From positions 1 to 64,000 of the forward strand of contig JBIKXS010000015.1 of the NCBI GenBank assembly GCA_044355655.1: a stretch of DNA of 64,000 nt. The letters are read 5' to 3'. Below the pieces are notes generated by a model, which was given only the letters and a program-made list of their open reading frames with translations, ran no database searches and was not told the origin of the DNA. Source of the stretch: UBA3064 sp023258775 (GTDB lineage Bacteria; Pseudomonadota; Gammaproteobacteria; Burkholderiales; Burkholderiaceae_E). Each line of letters starts with the position of its first letter. Position 1 is the stretch's first letter. A program made the position numbers and the translations under genes. Of this stretch, positions 27,018 through 37,353 are shown one piece after another.

Positions 27018-28154
27018 ATGAGCAACAAACACCATGAAAAATTTGGGGAAGCGACCGATCCTATCCATCATGAGGATTTGGACTTGGTATCCAATGCCAT
27101 GTGGGCTCGACGCAAGCATCTCAAAGCGCTTGGCTCAATGGCTAGCCTTGCTGCCGTTCCAGCCATCGGATTGACCGGTGCAAACGCGCGTGCCCAAGCA
27201 CTTGAAAAGACAAAAGTTTCAATAGCGGTTGGCGGTAAGGCTTCCTTTTATTACTTGCCGCTTTCGATCGCTGAATTCAAAGGTTTTTATAAAGCCGAAG
27301 GCCTTGATGTCGAGATCAGCGATTTTGCGGGTGGCTCAAGAGCGCTTGCAGCGGTGGTTGGCGGATCGGCCGACGTGGTGTCGGGTGCCTACGAACACAC
27401 CATCAATCTGCAGCAAAAAGGCCAGATGTTTCAAGCCTTCGTCTTGCAGGGTCGTGCGCCACAAATGGCCATTGGCGTATCCAGTAAAACCATGGCTGGC
27501 TATAAGAGCGTTGCCGATTTAAAGGGGAAGAAGATTGGCGTGTCTGCGCCTGGCTCCTCAACCAATATGATGGCGAGTTTTATGCTCGCAAACGCGGGCC
27601 TCAAGGCTAGCGATGTCTCCTTTGTTGGCGTGGGTACGGGTGCAGGCGCGGTGACGGCCTTGCGTTCTGGGCAGATTGACGCGATCTCGAATGTTGAACC
27701 GGTCATGACGATGCTTCAGCAAAGTGGTGACATTCGCATTGTTGCTGATATGAGAACGATGAAAGGTACCCAGGAATTCCTCGGTGGTCCGATGCCTGCA
27801 GCCTGCCTTTACGCACCTCTCACATTTGTACAAAAATATCCAAACACCGCGCAAGCACTTGCATCAGCAATTATTCGTGCAAACCGCTGGATCGAGTCGG
27901 TGGGACCTTCAGAGCTCATCCGGACCGTACCTGAATCCTACCTGCTTGGTGATCGAGGTATTTATCTTGCAACCTTTAACGCGATTCGAGACTCGATTTC
28001 GCGCGATGGTTTGATCTCTGACGAGGGCAGTCAAACTGCCTTGAAGTTGCTTGAGTCATCAACACCGAAGTGGGATAAGACAAAGGTTGAGTTAGCTAAA
28101 ACCTATACCAATGAGTTTGCGAAGAAGGCGCTAGCCAAACTTGGAAAAGCGTAG
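27018..28154 (+). CDS. ABC transporter substrate-binding protein, NitT/TauT (SsuA-like) type
   Basis: A 378-residue periplasmic binding protein. After about 30 N-terminal residues rich in charged groups comes a twin-arginine-like signal (ARRKHLKALGSM, then a hydrophobic run and a likely cleavage near ANARAQA). The mature part has the NMT1/THI5-like fold features FYYLPLSIAEFKGFYKAEGL and KGKKIGVSAPGSSTN. The ligand may be a sulfonate, nitrile-related, aromatic or pyrimidine compound; sequence alone does not decide. It is first in a three-gene operon with its ATPase and permease. Confidence 0.9.
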   Translation: MSNKHHEKFGEATDPIHHEDLDLVSNAMWARRKHLKALGSMASLAAVPAIGLTGANARAQALEKTKVSIAVGGKASFYYLPLSIAEFKGFYKAEGLDVEISDFAGGSRALAAVVGGSADVVSGAYEHTINLQQKGQMFQAFVLQGRAPQMAIGVSSKTMAGYKSVADLKGKKIGVSAPGSSTNMMASFMLANAGLKASDVSFVGVGTGAGAVTALRSGQIDAISNVEPVMTMLQQSGDIRIVADMRTMKGTQEFLGGPMPAACLYAPLTFVQKYPNTAQALASAIIRANRWIESVGPSELIRTVPESYLLGDRGIYLATFNAIRDSISRDGLISDEGSQTALKLLESSTPKWDKTKVELAKTYTNEFAKKALAKLGKA

Positions 28155-29025
28155 CGCTTCGCCCTTGGCGACAGCGCCCGAGAGGTCTCAAAAGGGGTCT
28201 GATGCGCTGTTGCTTCAGGGCCTGAGGGTCACCTTTGTATCGCGAGATCAACCAGGCCAGCGCTATACCGCGGTTGACGCGACTGATTTGCGTATCGCAA
28301 GCGATGAGTTCGTCTCGGTGGTTGGGCCCACGGGTTGCGGTAAGTCAACCCTGCTCAATATCGCAGCAGGCCTTCTTGAGCCATCGGCGGGTCGGGTTGA
28401 AGTTTTTGGGCAGGCTCTACAGGGGATTAATCCACGCGCAGGTTATATGTTTCAAACCGAAAGCCTCATGCCCTGGCGAACGGCTCTTGAGAATGTTGCC
28501 GCTGGGCTTGAATTTCGCGGTGTTTCGCAGGATGAGCGAGAGGATCAGGCGAGAGCCTGGCTTGCCCGCGTTGGACTTGCAGGTTTTGAGGATCGCTTTC
28601 CTCATCAGATGTCTGGCGGCATGCGCAAGCGCACATCGCTTGCTCAAACCTTAATTCTTGACCCCGATTTGATTCTCATGGATGAGCCTTTTTCTGCGCT
28701 CGATATTCAAACCCGTCAACTGATGGAGAACGAAGTCTTAGCACTGTGGTCGGCCAAGCGCAAAGCCGTACTTTTTATAACGCACGATTTGGATGAGGCG
28801 ATCGCCATGAGTGATCGGGTGGTTGTCATGTCGGCTGGCCCGGCAAGCCGACCGATTGGGGAATTTGTTATTGATCTGCCGCGTCCGCGTGATGTTGCCG
28901 AGATTCGACTCGATGCGCGCTTCAATGCACTTCATGCAGCGATTTGGGATGTTTTGCGCGACGAGGTTTTGAAGGGTTATCGGCAGCAGTTGCCAGGACT
29001 GCCATCCGAGGAGACTAAACTTTGA
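28141..29025 (+). CDS. ABC transporter ATP-binding protein, NitT/TauT type
   Basis: A 294-residue ATPase energising the adjacent transporter. Walker A is GPTGCGKST, the Q-loop follows in MFQTESLMPW, the signature is MSGGMRKR and Walker B is LILMDEPFSALD with the switch His in FITHDLDEA. The first codon at 28141 is TTG and overlaps the binding-protein gene by 14 bp; a second TTG at 28165 is possible, and no ATG fits before the conserved part. The permease gene follows by 16 bp. Confidence 0.92.
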   Translation: MEKRSASPLATAPERSQKGSDALLLQGLRVTFVSRDQPGQRYTAVDATDLRIASDEFVSVVGPTGCGKSTLLNIAAGLLEPSAGRVEVFGQALQGINPRAGYMFQTESLMPWRTALENVAAGLEFRGVSQDEREDQARAWLARVGLAGFEDRFPHQMSGGMRKRTSLAQTLILDPDLILMDEPFSALDIQTRQLMENEVLALWSAKRKAVLFITHDLDEAIAMSDRVVVMSAGPASRPIGEFVIDLPRPRDVAEIRLDARFNALHAAIWDVLRDEVLKGYRQQLPGLPSEETKL

Positions 29026-29041
29026 TTGGCGATCCTCGTCC

Positions 29042-29848
29042 ATGTTTTGGGGCTCAAGCACGATGAATCTCGAACGTGGTGTGGGTTTGTTGACCGCGCG
29101 GCTCGCTTTGCTTGTGGCAGTGTTAGGCATTTGGCATGTTGCAGCACGCGATCCCCAAGTTGCGTTTTTCATCGGTGAGCCCCTGAAGGTTGCCGCTCAA
29201 GTCTTCTCTTGGTTTGTGATTGAGGCGGACATTTACAGCCATCTCGCTGTCACCTTACTCGAGACATTGATGGCCTTTGTCATCGGCACGGTTTTTGGGC
29301 TTTTGATGGGTCTTTGGCTGGCACTGAGCCCGACCGCCGCAGCGATTCTCGATCCCTACATTAAGGCGCTCAACTCCATGCCTCGGGTCATTCTTGCGCC
29401 CATCTTTAGTGTGTGGTTCGGTTTGGGTATGGCATCGAAGGTCGCGCTGGCCATAACGCTCGTGTTCTTTATTGTGTTCTTTAATGTATATCAAGGCGTT
29501 CGCGAGGTGAGCCCTGTCATTCTCGCCAACGCAAAAATGCTTGGCGCAAGCCAGCGGCAACTCTTACGCGCGGTGTATTTGCCCTCTGCGACAAGCTGGG
29601 TGTTTTCTTCGCTACATACCTCGGTGGGCCTGGCTTTTGTCGGGGCTGTGGTTGGTGAGTACCTGGGATCTGCCCGCGGGGTGGGTTACTTGATTTTGCA
29701 GGCGGAAGGAACCTTCGATATCAATACCGTAATCGCAGGGATTGTGGTCCTCACCTTCTGCGCCCTGATCCTTGATGCCTTGGTGAGCTTGATCGAAAAA
29801 CGATTGCTCACCTGGCAACCCAAGCAAGGTGAGACGGAAAAACTTTAA
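29042..29848 (+). CDS. ABC transporter permease, NitT/TauT type
   Basis: A 268-residue inner-membrane permease with about six hydrophobic segments. The cytoplasmic EAA-type loop (NAKMLGASQRQLLRAVYLP) that contacts the ATPase is present. The start at 29042 is ATG; an internal ATG at 29063 (MNLERG) would give a slightly shorter protein. It is the last gene of the transporter operon and convergent with the isomerase gene. Confidence 0.92.
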   Translation: MFWGSSTMNLERGVGLLTARLALLVAVLGIWHVAARDPQVAFFIGEPLKVAAQVFSWFVIEADIYSHLAVTLLETLMAFVIGTVFGLLMGLWLALSPTAAAILDPYIKALNSMPRVILAPIFSVWFGLGMASKVALAITLVFFIVFFNVYQGVREVSPVILANAKMLGASQRQLLRAVYLPSATSWVFSSLHTSVGLAFVGAVVGEYLGSARGVGYLILQAEGTFDINTVIAGIVVLTFCALILDALVSLIEKRLLTWQPKQGETEKL

Positions 29849-29905
29849 AAGCGTTTGGCGTTAAGGGAGAGGTTTTTTTGACCACGCATCAAGGTCGGGC
29901 CCCCG

Positions 29906-30520
29906 TTAGCCAGCCTTTGCAGCCGCAAAGGCACGTTCAAGAAAATCGAGTCTGTCCTGCCCCCAGAAGGGTACGCCGTCGAAAACATACCAAGGTGCAC
30001 CAAAAACCTTAGCCTGCAGTGCTTCCTGAGTGTTTGCCTCATAACGTGTATGGGCTGACTCACCGGCTGCTAGCGCGAGTAAGTCATCGGCGTTCATACC
30101 GATTTGAAGAAGCGCGCGGCGTACATCTTGCTCATCAGCAATATTGGATTCGTCTGCCCACACCGCTTTGAGCATGGCGCCAGCCACCGCAAGCGCTGCC
30201 TTGGTACCAAGTGAATCATTCGCTGCGATCACACAGCGCGCAGCCAGCCTATCGTCAGCGGGGAAAAACTTGGGGTGGATGGTCAGCGGTATGCCGATCC
30301 ACTGACGCCATCTTTCCAGTTCAAACAATCGATAAGCCTGTCGTTGAGGCGCACGCTTGGCCAAAGGTAATCCACCTGAAGCAGGAAAAATTTGACCCAA
30401 GTTCATCGGTTTTACCCGAATCTCCACCTGATGTTTCTCGGCCATCGCGACAAAACGCTCGTGACCCAGATACGTCCAGGGTGAAGTGCAGACAAAGTAG
30501 TAATCACAGAACTTTTGCAT
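29906..30520 (-). CDS. 2-hydroxychromene-2-carboxylate isomerase-like protein (DsbA/kappa-GST fold)
   Basis: A 204-residue thioredoxin-fold protein. The N-terminus DYYFVCTSPWTYLGHERF, with Ser at the active position instead of a CxxC, and the C-terminal FGAPWYVFDGVPFWGQDRL match the HCCA isomerase (NahD) branch. NahD acts in naphthalene degradation using glutathione, but this family has many members of unknown role and no naphthalene genes are nearby. The start is the ATG at 30520; a TTG at 30541 lies seven codons upstream. hppA follows 41 bp upstream in coordinate terms on the same strand. Confidence 0.88.
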   Translation of the reverse strand: MQKFCDYYFVCTSPWTYLGHERFVAMAEKHQVEIRVKPMNLGQIFPASGGLPLAKRAPQRQAYRLFELERWRQWIGIPLTIHPKFFPADDRLAARCVIAANDSLGTKAALAVAGAMLKAVWADESNIADEQDVRRALLQIGMNADDLLALAAGESAHTRYEANTQEALQAKVFGAPWYVFDGVPFWGQDRLDFLERAFAAAKAG

Positions 30521-30560
30521 GGTCTTTTCGCTGTCCTTCAATGCGCTTCATCAGCTTGAA

Positions 30561-32810
30561 TTACTTCGTCTTGGCAGGCTCGCTCGGCCCTCCAGCAGGG
30601 CTTGCTGCGGGCGTCGAAGTTGGCTGATTGACGCCTGCCGGCGCTGTTGGAGCGGGTGCACTGACAGCCGAGGGGCCCGAAGCCGGCGCGCTTACTGCAG
30701 CGGGTGCTGCATGAGCAGCCTTGGCTGTCTTGGCATCCCCACCCCAAATCATGCCCATCACGGGTACTAACAAGAGTGCCACGATGTTGATGATCTTGAT
30801 CAGCGGGTTGACTGCAGGGCCTGCGGTGTCCTTGTAGGGGTCGCCCACGGTATCGCCGGTCACAGCGGCTTTGTGTGCATCGGAGCCCTTGCCACCGTGA
30901 TGGCCCTCTTCGATGTATTTTTTCGCGTTATCCCAGGCCCCACCGCCTGTACACATCGAAATCGCCACGAAAAGGCCGGTCACGATGGTGCCCATGAGAA
31001 CCCCGCCAAGCGCCGCTGGGCCCAAGAACACACCAACCAGAATTGGCACGACGACGGGCAGAATCGATGGCACGATCATTTCCTTGATCGCTGCTGCGGT
31101 GAGTAAGTCCACCGCTTTGGAGTACTCAGGCTTGGCCTTGCCCTCCATAATGCCCTTGATTTCACGAAACTGCCTGCGTACTTCCTCAACCACCGATCCG
31201 GCAGCGCGACCAACAGCTTCCATAGCCATGGCACCGAACAGGTACGGAATCAGGCCGCCAATAAATAAACCAATAATGACCCGCTCGTTCGATAAATCGA
31301 AGGTGGTATCGAGGCCAGCACTTTCAAGCGCGTGGGTGTAGTCCGCAAAAAGCACGAGTGCAGCCAGACCCGCCGATCCGATCGCATAGCCCTTGGTCAC
31401 TGCCTTGGTGGTGTTGCCCACCGCATCAAGAGGGTCGGTGATGTTGCGTACCGAGTCGGGCAGTTCGGCCATTTCAGCGATACCGCCAGCGTTGTCGGTA
31501 ATGGGTCCATAAGCATCAAGCGCGACCACAATCCCTGCCATCGATAACATGGCGGTTGCTGCAACCGCAACACCATATAAGCCACTTAAGGCATAGGACT
31601 CGAGAATTGCGACGCAAACAAAAAGTACGGGCCACATGGTCGACTTCATCGACACCGCGATACCAGCGATGATGTTGGTGGCATGTCCTGTGGTGGATGC
31701 CTGCGCCACGTATTGGACCGGCTTATATTCGGTGCCGGTGTAGTACTCGGTAATCCAGACGATCGCACCGGTAAGCACCAAGCCAACCAGTACACAAAGC
31801 CAGATATTCATGACCGAGGTGTTGGAGGCGGCAAGGTCTGCACCGGTAAACACCCAAGCTGTCAGCGGATAGGCAACCACTAGCGCGAGCACGCCGGCCA
31901 CGATCAAGCCCTTATATAAGGCATTCATGATCTTGCCACCGGGGGTGGCTTTCACGAAAGCAGCACCAATAATCGATGCGATGATCGACATGCCGCCTAA
32001 AACCAGCGGGTAGAGCACGGCCTGTGCCTCGGCACCTTTAAGCATCAGCGCACCAAGCAACATGGTGGCAATCAAGGTGACTGCGTAGGTCTCAAAGAGG
32101 TCGGCGGCCATGCCTGCGCAGTCGCCCACGTTATCGCCCACGTTGTCGGCAATCACAGCGGGGTTACGGGGGTCATCTTCAGGGATGCCTGCCTCGACTT
32201 TACCGACCAAATCTGCGCCCACGTCAGCGCCCTTGGTGAAAATACCGCCACCTAAACGGGCAAAGATTGAAATAAGCGAGCTACCAAAGGCCAGGCCAAT
32301 CAGCGGTTTGATCACATCGTGAAGCGATGCGCCTTGCGCACCCATTTTTACAAGGACGAAGTAATAGCCAGCCACCCCAAGCAGGCCAAGCCCAACCACC
32401 AGCATGCCGGTGATTGCCCCGCCCTTGAAGGCGACTGCGAGTGCTTCGTTTAGACCCTGGGTTGCGGCTTGCGCGGTCCGCACATTGGCGCGCACCGATA
32501 CATTCATGCCAATGTAGCCCGCAGCACCTGACAGAATCGCACCGATCGCAAAACCAATTGCAGTGGTCGTGCCCAACCCCGGTACCACCCAGATCACGAA
32601 AAACAACACCACGCCAACCATACCGATGGCACGATATTGCCGATTGAGATAGGCGCTCGCGCCAGTTTGAATGGCCGCAGCAATTTCCTGCATTCTTGCG
32701 TTGCCCGCAGGCAGTGAAGAAATCCATTGGCTTTGCACCACGCCGTAGAGCACTGCGGCCAAACCACAAATCAGGGACATCCACAGTCCCATTGACGTTG
32801 CTTCACTCAT
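30561..32810 (-). CDS. hppA: Membrane-bound H+-translocating pyrophosphatase, K+-independent type
   Basis: Pumps protons at the expense of pyrophosphate. The 749-residue protein has about 15-16 hydrophobic segments and the PPi-binding motif in [18 protein letters not shown] and [13 protein letters not shown]. The sequence [10 protein letters not shown] has Lys where K+-dependent enzymes have Ala, which is known to mark the K+-independent class. The last 55 or so residues form an Ala/Pro/Ser-rich tail beyond the usual end. The start is the ATG at 32810 after GGAGACAAG. It gives the cell a PPi-driven proton gradient, useful under energy limitation. Confidence 0.95.
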   Translation of the reverse strand: MSEATSMGLWMSLICGLAAVLYGVVQSQWISSLPAGNARMQEIAAAIQTGASAYLNRQYRAIGMVGVVLFFVIWVVPGLGTTTAIGFAIGAILSGAAGYIGMNVSVRANVRTAQAATQGLNEALAVAFKGGAITGMLVVGLGLLGVAGYYFVLVKMGAQGASLHDVIKPLIGLAFGSSLISIFARLGGGIFTKGADVGADLVGKVEAGIPEDDPRNPAVIADNVGDNVGDCAGMAADLFETYAVTLIATMLLGALMLKGAEAQAVLYPLVLGGMSIIASIIGAAFVKATPGGKIMNALYKGLIVAGVLALVVAYPLTAWVFTGADLAASNTSVMNIWLCVLVGLVLTGAIVWITEYYTGTEYKPVQYVAQASTTGHATNIIAGIAVSMKSTMWPVLFVCVAILESYALSGLYGVAVAATAMLSMAGIVVALDAYGPITDNAGGIAEMAELPDSVRNITDPLDAVGNTTKAVTKGYAIGSAGLAALVLFADYTHALESAGLDTTFDLSNERVIIGLFIGGLIPYLFGAMAMEAVGRAAGSVVEEVRRQFREIKGIMEGKAKPEYSKAVDLLTAAAIKEMIVPSILPVVVPILVGVFLGPAALGGVLMGTIVTGLFVAISMCTGGGAWDNAKKYIEEGHHGGKGSDAHKAAVTGDTVGDPYKDTAGPAVNPLIKIINIVALLLVPVMGMIWGGDAKTAKAAHAAPAAVSAPASGPSAVSAPAPTAPAGVNQPTSTPAASPAGGPSEPAKTK

Positions 32811-32996
32811 ACTTGTCTCCACTTAAATTTATTGTTCGACTTGATGAAATCCAGACGCGAACCCAGCGCGACGGTCGTTAGCACCATCGCGCCGGGCCTA
32901 AGCTTACAACGTGCTGACTAAATTAAGGCAACACGGGCACAACAGGTTGTTTTGAATTGTTAAGGTTTGGGTGGCTGATTCACCTCAGCGCAGGGT

Positions 32997-33674
<678 letters not shown>

Positions 33675-33702
33675 CTAAGGTAAGCGGATGTCGAACAATG
33701 CT

Positions 33703-33760
33703 CCCCTTTGGCGGGATTGTCGATCAATCCGCCCCTTCGACGGGATTGTCGATCAATGGG
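33703..33760 (+). repeat. 29-bp tandem duplication between adk and kdsB
   Basis: Two adjacent units begin at 33703 and 33732. Both contain the identical core CGGGATTGTCGATCAAT and open with CCCCTT; they differ by a few bases around the join. The unit lies in the adk upstream region (adk reads leftward), where the promoter is expected. Confidence 0.9.
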
Positions 33761-33835
33761 TGAGCCCAACCGAGGGTAATCGCAAATCGCTCGCCCGGTC
33801 AATCGCCAGCGCGACAGCCCCAAACGCCCAATGCT

Positions 33836-34639
33836 TTAGCGACCACGCGGCTCACGATGAAGCATGAAGCTTTCGCCAAGCTCGTCGGAAGTGCTGGCTT
33901 TGCGAAACAGCGCCCGCACTTGCGCTAAGTCCTCGGCCGTATCCACGCCAGGTGCGCCGGCCTCAGCCATGCGATAAACCGAAATTCGGAATCCATGCCA
34001 TAAGGCGCGCAGCTGTTCAAGGGCTTCAAGTTGCTCGAGCGCAGGGGAGGTCAAACCGGGAAAACCCAGCAAGAAAGCAAGGCGATAGGCGTAGATCCCT
34101 ACGTGGCGCCAGATTGGTTCGGCAAGGCTTGCACGCCGTTCATCGCGGTCAAATGGAATCGTGGCTCGAGAAAAATAAATTGCCTCGTCCCTATGGTTGA
34201 GCACGACTTTCACCACATGTGGGTTTGTGTTGCTGTGCGCATCGACAATTGGGTGAGCAGCCGTTGCCATCGCGGCCTCGGGTGCCGACTGAAGTTTTTC
34301 AACAATGGCGTTGATGAGTCCGGGTTCGATCAAGGGTTCATCGCCTTGAACATTAACGACCACGTCCTCATCGGGAATACCCAGACGTTGCGCCGCTTCA
34401 GCGAGTCGATCGGTTCCTGATGCATGACTAGCGCTTGTCATGATTGCCTCATAGCCAAAGCCTTCGACAGTCTCGATCACCTCTTTGGCATCAGTTGCTA
34501 CAACAACTCGATGGACCTTTGCCTTGACACACTGATCGACCACCCGAACAACCATCGGGCGGCCTTCAATATCGGCCAGCGGCTTATTCGGTAATCGGGT
34601 CGAACCGAGCCGAGCCGGCACCAATACCCAGGTTCTCAA
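33836..34639 (-). CDS. kdsB: 3-deoxy-manno-octulosonate cytidylyltransferase
   Basis: Activates Kdo as CMP-Kdo for lipid A-core synthesis. The 267-residue protein has the nucleotide-binding opening [15 protein letters not shown] and the conserved [11 protein letters not shown]. The first codon is TTG, whose last two bases begin the TGA stop of the upstream Trm112 gene (TTGA overlap), so translation is probably coupled. A Ser/Arg-rich C-terminal tail follows the conserved domain. Confidence 0.95.
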   Translation of the reverse strand: MRTWVLVPARLGSTRLPNKPLADIEGRPMVVRVVDQCVKAKVHRVVVATDAKEVIETVEGFGYEAIMTSASHASGTDRLAEAAQRLGIPDEDVVVNVQGDEPLIEPGLINAIVEKLQSAPEAAMATAAHPIVDAHSNTNPHVVKVVLNHRDEAIYFSRATIPFDRDERRASLAEPIWRHVGIYAYRLAFLLGFPGLTSPALEQLEALEQLRALWHGFRISVYRMAEAGAPGVDTAEDLAQVRALFRKASTSDELGESFMLHREPRGR

Positions 34640-34953
34640 TCGCTTGCTTTCCCATCATGGTCTGACGAGGTCTTGTCCTGGCTTCTGGCCTCGGATGAAT
34701 TTGTCTGGGTATTAGCGTCGGACGAACCCATGTGCGCATTGGGGTCGGCAAGATTGTCCTGCACGGGGAGATCGTGGGCGCTGGCAGCCTGCTCGGTTGA
34801 TCGCGCTTCTGCAACCAGCATGACCGGGATCCCGTCTCTGATAGGGAAGGCCAAGTGGTCGTGATCGCAGACCAGTTCAAGCGCCTGCCGATCGTGACGC
34901 AAGCCATTTTTGCAAATAGGGCAGGCAAGAATTTCAAGCAGTCGGTTGTCCAC
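34636..34953 (-). CDS. Trm112 family protein with extended C-terminus
   Basis: A 105-residue protein whose first 55 residues match the Trm112/YcaR family: [18 protein letters not shown], then [11 protein letters not shown]. Family proteins are usually about 60 residues and in Gram-negative bacteria sit between lpxK and kdsB, as here. The remaining 50 residues are polar low-complexity sequence rich in Ser, Asp and Gln, with no family equivalent known to me. Only one CxxC is present. The start is GTG, overlapping the lpxK end by 20 bp. Confidence 0.9.
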   Translation of the reverse strand: MDNRLLEILACPICKNGLRHDRQALELVCDHDHLAFPIRDGIPVMLVAEARSTEQAASAHDLPVQDNLADPNAHMGSSDANTQTNSSEARSQDKTSSDHDGKASD

Positions 34954-36157
34954 GCGCGATACGCTCCAGTTCGATACAAAGGGGTTCGGGGGCTATGAGG
35001 GTCTGGACCAAAACAAAAACCGGCAAACCCAAGTCCCCATATTTTACGGCGTCCTTGGATGTCATGACGATGGCATCTTTACCGCTACCCGAGGCCGCTT
35101 CAACATCGCGCCGAGGAGCGTTCAAATTCGCCTCAAGCTCGGCTGCTCGGTGATCACCGGGGAAAATCCATTCAACCTCAAAGCCCAATTGAGCAAAAGA
35201 GGCTGCAAGCACTTGGGGTTGGGCAATACCGGCAATGCCTAAGAGCTTTTTGCCGGCAAGCTCTTGTGCAAATTGCGCTAAGGTCATACTTTCACTGCTG
35301 CCGATTAGCCAGTCACTTCGAGCCATGACACGCAGCATCGGCGCAGGGAGTGCTTGGTAACACCTGCCAAGCGCTGTGATCCTTATTGGATTGGTGTTGT
35401 CATTTTGGGCAGGTGCATTGCTCGACACAGTCTGCCCAGCATGCTCGCGGACTAGCACCCAGTCGGCGACTTGTCTGCCATCAAGCGGCTCACGCAATGG
35501 CCCAGCCGGCAGGCATTTCCCGTTTCCAAAGCCACGCTGATCGATTAGCAAGATTTCAAAGGTCCGTTCAAGCCGATGGTGTTGGAGACCGTCATCTGAA
35601 AGAATAATGTCGAAGTGGCTTTGGGTACTCAAGCACAACGCCAAAGCGGCGCTTCGATCGCTATCCACAAAAACTGGACATGCGCTTTGCATTGATAAGA
35701 GCGTTGCCTCATCGGACCAACCTGAATGCCAGGCCTCAACGCCTTGCCAATCGCTACTTGCCTGCAAATGCCCCTTGCGCCTTCCTCCATAGTCACTGCA
35801 AAGAATCGCGACCTTCAGTCCGCGTTCGCTTAAGTCCTTGGCCAACGCGATCACCAAAGGGGTCTTACCTGATCCGCCAGCAACAAGATTACCGATGACC
35901 ACAACGGGCGGTCGCTGCTCCCTATTGATGATGCGGCGACCACGCCGTCTTGCGGCAAGCTCAGCGACCAAGCGCGCAGCAATCAAGCCGAACCATGATT
36001 GCGTGAGAAGCCAGACCAATCCCTTGATCGCTAGGCTTAAAGGGTCAACCTCCGAGTCTTGCCTGATCCTGGATGTTGAGGCTATGTGGCTCGGATACCA
36101 AGCAGCCAGCAGGGCTTGCTCGAATCGCGCTTTAACGCTTTTCGGTAACGAGTCCAA
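34934..36157 (-). CDS. lpxK: Tetraacyldisaccharide 4'-kinase
   Basis: Phosphorylates the 4' position of the lipid A precursor at the inner membrane. The P-loop is in [12 protein letters not shown], preceded by an N-terminal membrane-associated helix, and the conserved [10 protein letters not shown] and [18 protein letters not shown] segments follow. No ATG fits before the conserved N-terminus without overlapping exbD by 80 bp or more. TTG at 36157 gives [14 protein letters not shown], a good match to family starts, with a 26-bp overlap. At about 407 residues it is longer than the usual 330-350, with extra polar stretches in the middle. Confidence 0.9.
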   Translation of the reverse strand: MDSLPKSVKARFEQALLAAWYPSHIASTSRIRQDSEVDPLSLAIKGLVWLLTQSWFGLIAARLVAELAARRRGRRIINREQRPPVVVIGNLVAGGSGKTPLVIALAKDLSERGLKVAILCSDYGGRRKGHLQASSDWQGVEAWHSGWSDEATLLSMQSACPVFVDSDRSAALALCLSTQSHFDIILSDDGLQHHRLERTFEILLIDQRGFGNGKCLPAGPLREPLDGRQVADWVLVREHAGQTVSSNAPAQNDNTNPIRITALGRCYQALPAPMLRVMARSDWLIGSSESMTLAQFAQELAGKKLLGIAGIAQPQVLAASFAQLGFEVEWIFPGDHRAAELEANLNAPRRDVEAASGSGKDAIVMTSKDAVKYGDLGLPVFVLVQTLIAPEPLCIELERIARGQPTA

Positions 36158-36644
36158 CGCGCTCAATGCCGGCTTGACGGGCGGCGTCCATAACCCTGAC
36201 AACTGCACCATGGGGTGCAAGGCGATCAGCGTAAATCAGCATGCTCGGTGAAGCGCTACTGGGGTTTGCCTGACCTTTCGAACTTGCAATATCTTGCGAC
36301 GGCTCCCCGCTTCTTGTCGAAGCTAGCTTGGCTTTAGCGTCAACAATTGCCTTAACAACTGCGCCGGCGTCGAGCCCATTCAATAGCTGCGTTTCACCAA
36401 CACGGATGTAGCCATCGCGCAAAACCGCTACCTTCAAACTGCTAGAGGCAATTTCTGTTCCCGCCCTGCTTGTCGAGAGGTTAAGACCAAGCTGAGACCA
36501 GGTGGTGAGTGTGCTGCTCACCAATACAAAAATCAACACGACCAACAAAAGGTCGATGAGTGCAATCAAATTGATTTCGGGCTCAAGTTTGGGACGCCTC
36601 GCGAAAAAAACGCTGCGGTCTCGAAATCCTGAAAACGCCATCAT
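36132..36644 (-). CDS. exbD: ExbD/TolR-type biopolymer transport protein
   Basis: A 170-residue proton-channel partner with a single N-terminal transmembrane helix (LIALIDLLLVVLIFVLVSST) containing the conserved Asp, and a periplasmic domain ending in [22 protein letters not shown] Ser/Gln-rich insertion lies at about 125-145. The start is ATG at 36644, with ATG 36641 adjacent and TTG 36656 upstream. It is translated with exbB, 16 bp away. In Burkholderiales this pair at the lpxK locus is common; the energised partner is not established. Confidence 0.9.
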   Translation of the reverse strand: MMAFSGFRDRSVFFARRPKLEPEINLIALIDLLLVVLIFVLVSSTLTTWSQLGLNLSTSRAGTEIASSSLKVAVLRDGYIRVGETQLLNGLDAGAVVKAIVDAKAKLASTRSGEPSQDIASSKGQANPSSASPSMLIYADRLAPHGAVVRVMDAARQAGIERVGLVTEKR

Positions 36645-36660
36645 GCACCTGCCCAAATCA

Positions 36661-37353
36661 TCAAGAACCCGCCAACACCTGGCGAAGTCCCTGCGTATTA
36701 GGTTTCAATCCCTCATCAGGATTTGCTGCCTTGGCAGGCATGCGCAGTTGCTGCAGCCAATGCTGGGCCATCATCTCCAGGTCTGCGACAAGCGCATCGC
36801 AGCGCTCACGCAATAGGCGGTGTGCAAGTGTTGCGGGAATTGCAAGTCCAAGACCGAGACCAGTTGCATTCAAGGCCATGGCAATTGCCGCAGCCAGCGC
36901 CTGCGGGTCAGCCTGTGCACCGGATTGCACCCCAAAAGCGTCGATCATGGCGGCCACCGTGCCCAGAAGACCGACTAAAGGCGCAAGGCTTGCCAGCGTT
37001 GCCAGCAGGCTAAGCCCGCGTTCGAGTTCCCGAACGGTATGCTGCCCGCGGATTTGCACGGCGAGCTCCTGGTCCGCGGGATCCGCCCGGAAAACCTCAA
37101 GGCCGCTAACCAGAATTTTCCCGGCAGCCGATGATTTTTCGAGCGCTTGTCTGGCTTGTTGCAAATCGGCGCTGCCTGATGCCTGCTGTCGTAGCAGTGC
37201 AAGCAAATCGCTCGCTGTTTCCAGAGCCTGAGGCGGTATTACCCTCCTGCGACGGAAAAACCAAAGACGGTCAAGCACAATCGCAAGCGCCAGAACCGAC
37301 ATGGCAAGCAAAATCCAGGCAGGCCATCCGGCCTGTCGGAACAAGTCAATCAT
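36661..37353 (-). CDS. exbB: MotA/TolQ/ExbB proton channel family protein
   Basis: A membrane protein with three transmembrane segments: one near the N-terminus (AGWPAWILLAMSVLALAIV) and two after a long cytoplasmic loop, beginning LLATLASLAPLVGLLGTV and continuing through LNATGLGLGLAIPA. These match the ExbB/TolQ channel. The ATG at 37353 gives 230 residues and a typical start (MIDLFRQAGW). A GTG at 37440 would add 29 polar residues. First gene of the exbB-exbD-lpxK-Trm112-kdsB-adk group. Confidence 0.9.
   Translation of the reverse strand: MIDLFRQAGWPAWILLAMSVLALAIVLDRLWFFRRRRVIPPQALETASDLLALLRQQASGSADLQQARQALEKSSAAGKILVSGLEVFRADPADQELAVQIRGQHTVRELERGLSLLATLASLAPLVGLLGTVAAMIDAFGVQSGAQADPQALAAAIAMALNATGLGLGLAIPATLAHRLLRERCDALVADLEMMAQHWLQQLRMPAKAANPDEGLKPNTQGLRQVLAGS

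Noticed and set aside
36731..37231. Plus-strand reading of 166 codons over exbB
   Set aside because: Shadow of the exbB coding region, Ser/Ala-rich with no recognisable domain.
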